DNA from: Betaproteobacteria bacterium
GTDB lineage: Bacteria > Pseudomonadota > Gammaproteobacteria > Burkholderiales > SG8-39
Assembly: GCA_007280315.1 (NCBI GenBank)
Contig: QYQC01000080.1
Location: 1 to 45,241 of the forward strand
Direction: 5' to 3'
Length of the DNA: 45,241 bases
Shown: positions 40,293-45,241 of the stretch, piece by piece
Position numbering within the stretch: position 1 is the first letter of the stretch
How the letters are laid out: every line of letters begins with the position of its first letter
Translations under genes and position numbers: made by a program
The notes under the pieces: generated by a model
Seen by the model: the letters and a program-made list of their open reading frames with translations, nothing else
The model's database searches: none
Told to the model about the DNA's origin: nothing

Positions 40293-40328
40293 AAGATCTT
40301 GACAACTCATTTTGCAATCGTTTCCATG

Positions 40329-41225
40329 TCAACGCGCCGGCCGCGTAGACAGATAAATCCCCGGCAGAATCAGCAGCGCGCCCATCCAGTGAAAATTGCG
40401 GATCGGTTCGCCCAGCACCAGCCACGCGGTGATCGCTGCGTAGACCGGTCCAAGGTAGAGCACCACGCCGACGCGCGCCGCGCCGAGTTCGCGCTGCATG
40501 TACGAGTACGCGAGATAGGCGCCCAGTCCGGGGAATAGCGCGACTGCCGAAACGTAGCCAAAGCTGGTCCAGGAAATCTGCGTCGGCATGAACAGCAGCG
40601 CCTCAACCACGGTAAACGGCGCAAGAACCACCAGACCGCCGGCCATGATGAGTGTGAGACGCGCCGCAGGTCCGAACGGACTCGGCCAGGCTCGAAGCAG
40701 CAGCGAATACGCCGTCCAGGACAGCATCGCCACCAGGATCCACGCGTCACCCGCGGTGAATTCGACTTGGGACAATCCGCTCCACCGGCCCTTTACGACG
40801 ATGTGCAGCACGCCGGCGAAGGCAAGCGCGACGCCGCTCCACTGCACCGCACCCATGCGCTCCTTCAGTGCAAAGCGGGACACGAGCGCGATCATTACCG
40901 GCGAGGTCGAATAGATCAGGGCAATATTTGTGGCGACCGTGGTGCGCGCGCCCACATAGACGAAGGCGCCGCAAATCCACATGCCGAGCGCGCCCAGCGC
41001 GAGGAATTGCCTGTACTCCCGCCGGATCGCGATCGGGTGTGCGGCGATTTCACGCCACGAAATCGCGGCCAGCAGCAGAAACGCAATCAGCCAGCGGCCG
41101 AACGCCAGTGCGTGCGGCGCAACGGTTTCCACCGCGCTGCGACCGACCAGATAGTTGACGCTCCAGAACGCCGGAGTGATAAAAATCAGGACGATTGCCC
41201 ACTGCTTGCGCTGTTCGGGGGTCAA
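40329..41225 (-). CDS. EamA/DMT-family transporter
   Basis: A membrane transporter of about 298 residues with ten hydrophobic helices in two EamA repeats: WSVNYLVGRSAVETVAPHAL in the first, GLGAYLAYSYMQRELGAARV and YAAITAWLVLGEPI in the second. Substrates of this family are metabolites such as amino acids or nucleotides; none can be named. The start is uncertain. TTG 41225 (LTPEQRKQW just before helix 1) gives the usual family length and lies downstream of a TATAAT at about 41277; ATG 41318 would add about 30 unrelated residues and start upstream of that promoter. Confidence 0.8.
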   Translation of the reverse strand: MTPEQRKQWAIVLIFITPAFWSVNYLVGRSAVETVAPHALAFGRWLIAFLLLAAISWREIAAHPIAIRREYRQFLALGALGMWICGAFVYVGARTTVATNIALIYSTSPVMIALVSRFALKERMGAVQWSGVALAFAGVLHIVVKGRWSGLSQVEFTAGDAWILVAMLSWTAYSLLLRAWPSPFGPAARLTLIMAGGLVVLAPFTVVEALLFMPTQISWTSFGYVSAVALFPGLGAYLAYSYMQRELGAARVGVVLYLGPVYAAITAWLVLGEPIRNFHWMGALLILPGIYLSTRPAR

Positions 41226-41367
41226 TGGCGGGCCAGGAAAATAGCACGGGACGCGATGCGCCCCATTCGGCCGATTATAGTAGAACGCGTCGGAAAATCC
41301 ATGCGCAGGCATTGTCATAGCGAATCGCAGTTCGCACCAAGGCCGCGCCAACCGATAGAATGGCGGT

Positions 41368-43287
41368 ATGTCAGACAGCAAACTCGTGACCGGACTTATT
41401 CTCGCGGGCGGCCAGAGCCGGCGCATGGGCGGCGTGGACAAGGGGCTGCAGATGTTCCGCGGCAAGCGGCTGGTCGATCATGTCTACGAACGGCTTGCGC
41501 CGCAGGTCGAAGCCATCGTCATCAACGCCAACCAGAACCTCGACGGCTACCGGACGTTCGGCGTGCGCGTGGTCAGCGATGCCTTCGGCAATTTCGCCGG
41601 TCCGCTCGCCGGATTGCACGCCGGCCTGTCGGTGTCGCGCCGCCCGTTTCTCGCCTCGGTGCCCTGCGATTCGCCTTTCCTTCCCGCTGATCTGATCGAG
41701 CGCCTGTATGCGGGGTTGGACGGTTCAGGCGCAGACGTCGCGGTGGCCAAGACCGGCAATCAGCCGTATCCGGTATTCTGCCTCGTGCGCCGCGGCGTGC
41801 TCGAGCATCTCACCAACTTCCTCAAAGGCGGCGGGCGCAAGGTCGACGCCTGGTACGCAAGCCTCGCCGTGGTCGAGGTAAGTTTCGATGACCAGACCGA
41901 GGCGTTCAGCAACATCAATACGACCGAAGAACTGGCCATCCTGGAAAACGAAACGACTGTGCGCGGGGCGCCCGCCACTATCGAAACAGCGACTGCGCGC
42001 AAGGATTCACAGGACACGCTCGCAACGGTCGTGAGCTGTATCGACGATTACGATCCGAACGCGCTCAAGGTCGAGAAGGCGCGCGAGGTGATACGCGCGC
42101 TGCTGGTGCCGATCGCGACCAACGAAAAAGTGGCGGTGCGCGCCGCGCTGGGACGCGTGCTGGGCGAAGACATCATTTCCACACTGGATGTGCCGGCCCA
42201 CGACAATTCCGCCATGGACGGTTACGCCGTGCGCCATGCCGATCTCAATGCGGCGCAAGAGACCGAGCTGCGCCTGGCCGGCAGCGCGTTCGCGGGCCGG
42301 CAGTTCGCCGGCAAACCGGGCAGGCGCGAATGCGTGCGCATCATGACCGGCGCAGTGATGCCGCGCGGTACCGACACCGTGGTGATCCAGGAGGTGGTGC
42401 AGGTCGAGGGCGACAAGATACGTATCCCTGCCGGCCAGAGAAAGGGCCAGAATCGCCGCCTGGCGGGCGAGGACCTGGCCGCGGGCAAGCCCGTACTCCT
42501 GACCGGGCAGCCGGTCGGTCCGGCCGAACTCGGGCTGATCGCATCGCTCGGCCTGGCCGAAGTGGCGGTGCGGCGGCGCCTGCGGGTGGCGTTCTTCTCG
42601 ACCGGCGACGAGCTGGCTTCGGTTGGTGCGGCCCTGAAGCAAGGCGAGGTCTACGACAGCAATCGCTACACGCTCTACGGCATGCTCTCGCGCCTCGGAT
42701 GCGATGTGATCGACATGGGCGTGGTACGCGACGACCCGGCGAGCCTGGAGCAGGCACTGAAGTCCGCCGCCGCCGATGCCGACGCGATCATCACTTCGGG
42801 CGGCGTGTCGGTGGGCGAGGCAGATTTCATCCGTGAACTGCTCGGCAAACTCGGCGACGTCGTGTTCTGGAAGATCGCGATGAAGCCGGGCCGGCCGATG
42901 GCATTCGGCAGGATCGCGCATGCAGGCAAACAGGCGCATTTTTTCGGCCTGCCGGGCAATCCGGTGGCGGTGATGGTTACGTTCTACCAGTTCGTACGCG
43001 ACGCGCTGCTGGCGCTCTCGGGCCGCAGCGACGACTTCACCCAGCCGCTGCTGCAGGTGCCGTGCGCGAGCGCAATCAAGAAGAACCCCGGACGCACCGA
43101 ATACCAGCGCGGCACACTGACGCGCGATGTTCAAGGACAGTGGAGCGTTTGTCCGACCGGGGCGCAGGGCTCGGGCGTGCTGCGCTCGATGGCGCAAGCC
43201 AACTGCTTCATCGTTCTCGAACACGAGCGCGGCTCGGTCAAGCCCGGCGACCAGGTGCAGGTGCAACTTTTCGACGGACTGGTTTAG
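41368..43287 (+). CDS. MobA-MoeA fusion protein
   Basis: A 639-residue two-domain molybdenum-cofactor enzyme. Residues 1-200 are MobA (MGD synthase): LILAGGQSRRMGGVDKG with the GTP-binding loop, NANQNLDGY and VPCDSPFLPADLI. Residues about 222-639 are MoeA: PAHDNSAMDGYAV, RIMTGAVMPRGTDTVVIQE, FFSTGDELAS, TSGGVSVGEADF, KPGRPMAFG and GLPGNPVAVMV. Both halves keep their motifs, so metal insertion and GMP attachment may be channelled in one polypeptide. A separate MoeA and MobB are encoded at 18996-20713. The linker (about 200-222) is short and polar. The Mla-type permease starts 11 bp later. Confidence 0.94.
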   Translation: MSDSKLVTGLILAGGQSRRMGGVDKGLQMFRGKRLVDHVYERLAPQVEAIVINANQNLDGYRTFGVRVVSDAFGNFAGPLAGLHAGLSVSRRPFLASVPCDSPFLPADLIERLYAGLDGSGADVAVAKTGNQPYPVFCLVRRGVLEHLTNFLKGGGRKVDAWYASLAVVEVSFDDQTEAFSNINTTEELAILENETTVRGAPATIETATARKDSQDTLATVVSCIDDYDPNALKVEKAREVIRALLVPIATNEKVAVRAALGRVLGEDIISTLDVPAHDNSAMDGYAVRHADLNAAQETELRLAGSAFAGRQFAGKPGRRECVRIMTGAVMPRGTDTVVIQEVVQVEGDKIRIPAGQRKGQNRRLAGEDLAAGKPVLLTGQPVGPAELGLIASLGLAEVAVRRRLRVAFFSTGDELASVGAALKQGEVYDSNRYTLYGMLSRLGCDVIDMGVVRDDPASLEQALKSAAADADAIITSGGVSVGEADFIRELLGKLGDVVFWKIAMKPGRPMAFGRIAHAGKQAHFFGLPGNPVAVMVTFYQFVRDALLALSGRSDDFTQPLLQVPCASAIKKNPGRTEYQRGTLTRDVQGQWSVCPTGAQGSGVLRSMAQANCFIVLEHERGSVKPGDQVQVQLFDGLV

Positions 43288-43298
43288 GACGAGTGCGC

Positions 43299-44114
43299 AT
43301 GCGCCAGGCTTCCACATGGCAACGCGGGCTTTCCCGCGTCCCCGGCGAACTCGGAACGGCGTTTCTGGGATGGTGTGCGAGCTGGTGGCGCGTGTTCCAC
43401 TTTGGCGCGCTGGCACTGGTGATGGCGCTTTCGCCCGCCACCTACGACCGGCAGAACCGCGTGGTGACCGCGAATCAGATCTACTTCACCGCCTGGCAGA
43501 TCCTGCCCTGGTTCACGCTGCTGTCGGCCCTGCTCAGCATGGTGTTGATCCGCATCGTGGTGGAGACCACCCTCAGCTACGGCCTGTCGCAGTACGCGCT
43601 GGAGATGGTGGTGCGCGTGCTGGTGCTGGAGCTGATTCCGCTGTTCGCCGCGCTGTTCGTCGCGCTGCGCTCCGGCGCCGCGATCAACACCGAGGTCGCG
43701 CTGATGCACATCCGCGGCGATTTCGATGAACAGCGGCGCGCGGGCTCGGACCCGCTCAGGCGCGAACTGGTGCCGCGGGTGATCGGCAGCGCGGTGTCGG
43801 TGGTGGCGCTGGCCGCCGTCAGCGGCATGGTGGCGCTGCTGCTCGCCTACCTGGGTGTCTACGGATTTTCTCCCTGGGGTCTCGCCGGCTTCAACCGCAC
43901 CGTGGGCCAGGTATTCGATCCGCAGGTGTCGATCGGCCTGGCGCTGAAGACACTGCTGTTCGGCGTTGCCGTCGCCGTGATTCCAATCACCGCCAGCCTG
44001 GAGTCGCCGCGCGAAATGCGCCTTGCACCGGTCGCGGTGCTGCGCGGCATGGTGCGGCTGTTCCTGGTGCTGGTGCTGCTCGAAGGCGCGTTCCTCGCAG
44101 TCAGGTACATCTAG
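43299..44114 (+). CDS. MlaE-family ABC transporter permease
   Basis: A 271-residue inner-membrane permease of the MlaE (DUF140) family, with five to six helices: VVRVLVLELIPLFAALFVAL followed by RSGAAINTEVALM is the family hallmark, then LVPRVIGSAVSVVALAAVSG. It forms a lipid transporter with the MCE protein that follows. ATG 43299 is preceded by AGGACGAG; a GTG two codons earlier is possible. The partner ATPase is not in the window and presumably lies beyond the end. Gap to the MCE gene is 24 bp. Confidence 0.88.
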   Translation: MRQASTWQRGLSRVPGELGTAFLGWCASWWRVFHFGALALVMALSPATYDRQNRVVTANQIYFTAWQILPWFTLLSALLSMVLIRIVVETTLSYGLSQYALEMVVRVLVLELIPLFAALFVALRSGAAINTEVALMHIRGDFDEQRRAGSDPLRRELVPRVIGSAVSVVALAAVSGMVALLLAYLGVYGFSPWGLAGFNRTVGQVFDPQVSIGLALKTLLFGVAVAVIPITASLESPREMRLAPVAVLRGMVRLFLVLVLLEGAFLAVRYI

Positions 44115-44138
44115 AACGCGCACCCATCCGGATCAACC

Positions 44139-45116
44139 ATGCCACCAGAACCACAGCCCTCACCACTGATTCCCCACGTCGAATTCAAGGCGGTGGTGCT
44201 GCTCGCGCTGATGCTGGCGATCGTGGGCGGCTTTCTCCTCTACGTCATGTACGCGCGCGGCGTTTTCGAGAGCACGCAGCGCCTGGTGTTGATCGCCGAC
44301 GATTCCGAGGGCGCCAAGGTCGGCATGGACCTGACCTTTTCCGGCTTCCCGATCGGCCGCGTCAAACGCATCGAACTGGCCGAGGACGGCAAGGCGCGCA
44401 TTCTGATCGACGTACCGCGCCAGGATGCCCGCTGGCTGCGCGTTTCCACGATATTTACCATGGAGCGCGGCCTGGTCGGCGATCCGCGCATCCGTGCCTT
44501 TACCGGCGTACTGGAGGACCCGCCCCTGCCCGATGGCGCCATGCGCCCGGTGCTGCGCGGCGATGCGAGCGCGGAGATTCCGCGCCTGATCGCCACCATG
44601 CGCGCCCTGCTCGAAAACCTGGAGCACATGTCGAGTGAAGGGTCGAATCTGAGCGCCAGCCTGGCCAACGTGCAGACCGTCACCGAACGCATGAAAGGCC
44701 GCCACGGCGCGCTGGCGGGCGTGCTGGGTAGCGAGGAAAACGCGAAAAAAGTGATCACCGCGCTCGATCGCACCAATGCGCTGCTCGCCTCCGTGGGCGA
44801 GGTGTCGAACCGGCTGGATCGCATTATCGTCAAGACCGACGAGCGCGTGTTCGGCACCGCGGGCGTGATGGACGAGACGCAAAAGAGCATGGTGCAGCTG
44901 AACGCGATGCTGCGCGATGCGCGCGACAGCCTGAAGAAAGCCGACGCGGTGCTGGCAGAGGCGCAGGCGATCGGCGCGAACGCGCGCGCGGCCACCACCG
45001 ACCTCGGCGCACTGCGCGCCGAGGTGGAGGCGAGCCTGCGTAAAGTCGCGCACCTGGTGGACGAGATCAACCGCAAATGGCCGTTCGCGCGCGACGCGGA
45101 GTTGAAGCTGCCATGA
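44139..45116 (+). CDS. MCE-domain (MlaD-like) protein
   Basis: A 325-residue protein with one N-terminal membrane helix (VLLALMLAIVGGFLLYVMYA) and an MCE domain (about 45-120: GAKVGMDLTFSGFPIGRVKR, LVGDPRIRAFTG). The remainder (about 140-310) is a long helical region with Asn/Asp-Ala heptads (AEAQAIGANARAATTDL), like the helical barrel of larger MCE proteins. It is anchored in the inner membrane, facing the periplasm, and binds lipids. Stop overlaps the next gene (ATGA). Confidence 0.9.
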   Translation: MPPEPQPSPLIPHVEFKAVVLLALMLAIVGGFLLYVMYARGVFESTQRLVLIADDSEGAKVGMDLTFSGFPIGRVKRIELAEDGKARILIDVPRQDARWLRVSTIFTMERGLVGDPRIRAFTGVLEDPPLPDGAMRPVLRGDASAEIPRLIATMRALLENLEHMSSEGSNLSASLANVQTVTERMKGRHGALAGVLGSEENAKKVITALDRTNALLASVGEVSNRLDRIIVKTDERVFGTAGVMDETQKSMVQLNAMLRDARDSLKKADAVLAEAQAIGANARAATTDLGALRAEVEASLRKVAHLVDEINRKWPFARDAELKLP

Positions 45117-45241
45117 GGGCGCCGATCCTCGCCGCGACACTTTTACTCACCGCCTGCGCCGGTGCACCGGCGCCGCCCGGCTGGCAGATGGACGCGCAGG
45201 ATGCGCTGCGCAATTTCACGGCTGCGTATTTCAGCGGCAAC
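45113..45241 (+). CDS. Lipoprotein, likely MCE-transport auxiliary component (5' part)
   Basis: Only 43 codons are visible before the window ends. They start MRAPILAATLLLTACAGAP with the lipobox LTAC and begin inside the stop of the MCE gene (ATGA). Genes in this position usually encode the ABC-transport auxiliary lipoprotein (PqiC/YmbA-like), which would be anchored in the outer membrane; the fragment is too short to confirm it. Confidence 0.75.
   Translation, partial: MRAPILAATLLLTACAGAPAPPGWQMDAQDALRNFTAAYFSGN

Larger units (their letters stand above)
40101..40305. repeat. 205-bp structured element with terminal inverted repeats and three hairpins
   Basis: Ends TTGTCAAAACCTTG (40101-40114) and CAAGATCTTGACAA (40292-40305) are inverted repeats with 11 of 14 matches. 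Between them lie three hairpins, each with a 7-nt loop (40133-40175, 40216-40266, 40268-40292). The middle part is A/T-rich against a G+C-rich background. It lies between the convergent genes fdhD and the EamA transporter; the rest of the 305-bp gap (40024-40328) shows no gene. No T-tract follows any hairpin and no target duplication is visible. It may be a small non-autonomous mobile element or a structured RNA. Confidence 0.65.

Overview
The window looks like a chromosomal segment of a free-living, respiring betaproteobacterium. The reasons are high G+C, the pstSCAB-phoU-phoBR order, the formate dehydrogenase operon with DUF3305/DUF3306, TorD-like and Tat-peptide accessory genes, and a two-domain ChrA. 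No rRNA, tRNA, CRISPR array, insertion sequence or prophage gene was seen.

Layout. (1) 1-4.9 kb: 5' part of clpB (minus) with a sigma-32-type promoter, then plus-strand genes for an NAD(P)-binding protein, diacylglycerol kinase, a GT4 glycosyltransferase, a PAP2 lipid phosphatase and a PilZ protein. (2) 5-10.6 kb: a PhoX-type lipoprotein phosphatase (minus), three small unrecognised genes, and an arsenate reductase/aquaglyceroporin pair. (3) 10.6-17.4 kb: the phosphate operon pstSCAB-phoU-phoB-phoR (minus). (4) 17.5-25 kb: CrcB fluoride exporter with DUF190, mobB-moeA-moaD-moaE, and a tungstate-type ABC transporter (tupABC) with two substrate-binding proteins, divergent from a ModE-like regulator. 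(5) 25-28.6 kb: rhodanese-ChrB/ChrA chromate genes, DUF1330, cupin. (6) 28.1-37.9 kb: one long minus-strand formate dehydrogenase operon ending in a Cu,Zn superoxide dismutase. (7) 38-43.3 kb: moaA, fdhD, a structured non-coding element, an EamA transporter and a mobA-moeA fusion. (8) 43.3 kb to the end: start of an Mla/MCE lipid-transport operon.

Two programmes dominate. The first is phosphate starvation. I find six promoter candidates with the same geometry (PhoB-like half-sites 11 bp apart, then exactly 10 nt, then a -10 hexamer) before pstS, phoX, the NAD(P)-binding gene, the glycosyltransferase and two unknown small genes. The second is building a Mo/W-bis-MGD formate dehydrogenase: metal uptake (tup), cofactor synthesis (moaA, moaD, moaE, two moeA, mobA, mobB), sulfuration (fdhD), chaperone (TorD-like) and the enzyme itself lie within about 23 kb. 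An oxyanion/halide theme (arsenate, phosphate, fluoride, tungstate/molybdate, chromate) runs through the middle.

The least explained items are a 205-bp element (40101-40305) with imperfect terminal inverted repeats and three successive hairpins that all have 7-nt loops; a perfect 18-bp-arm hairpin that supplies the stop codon of the ModE-like regulator; and the small genes behind PhoB-type promoters.
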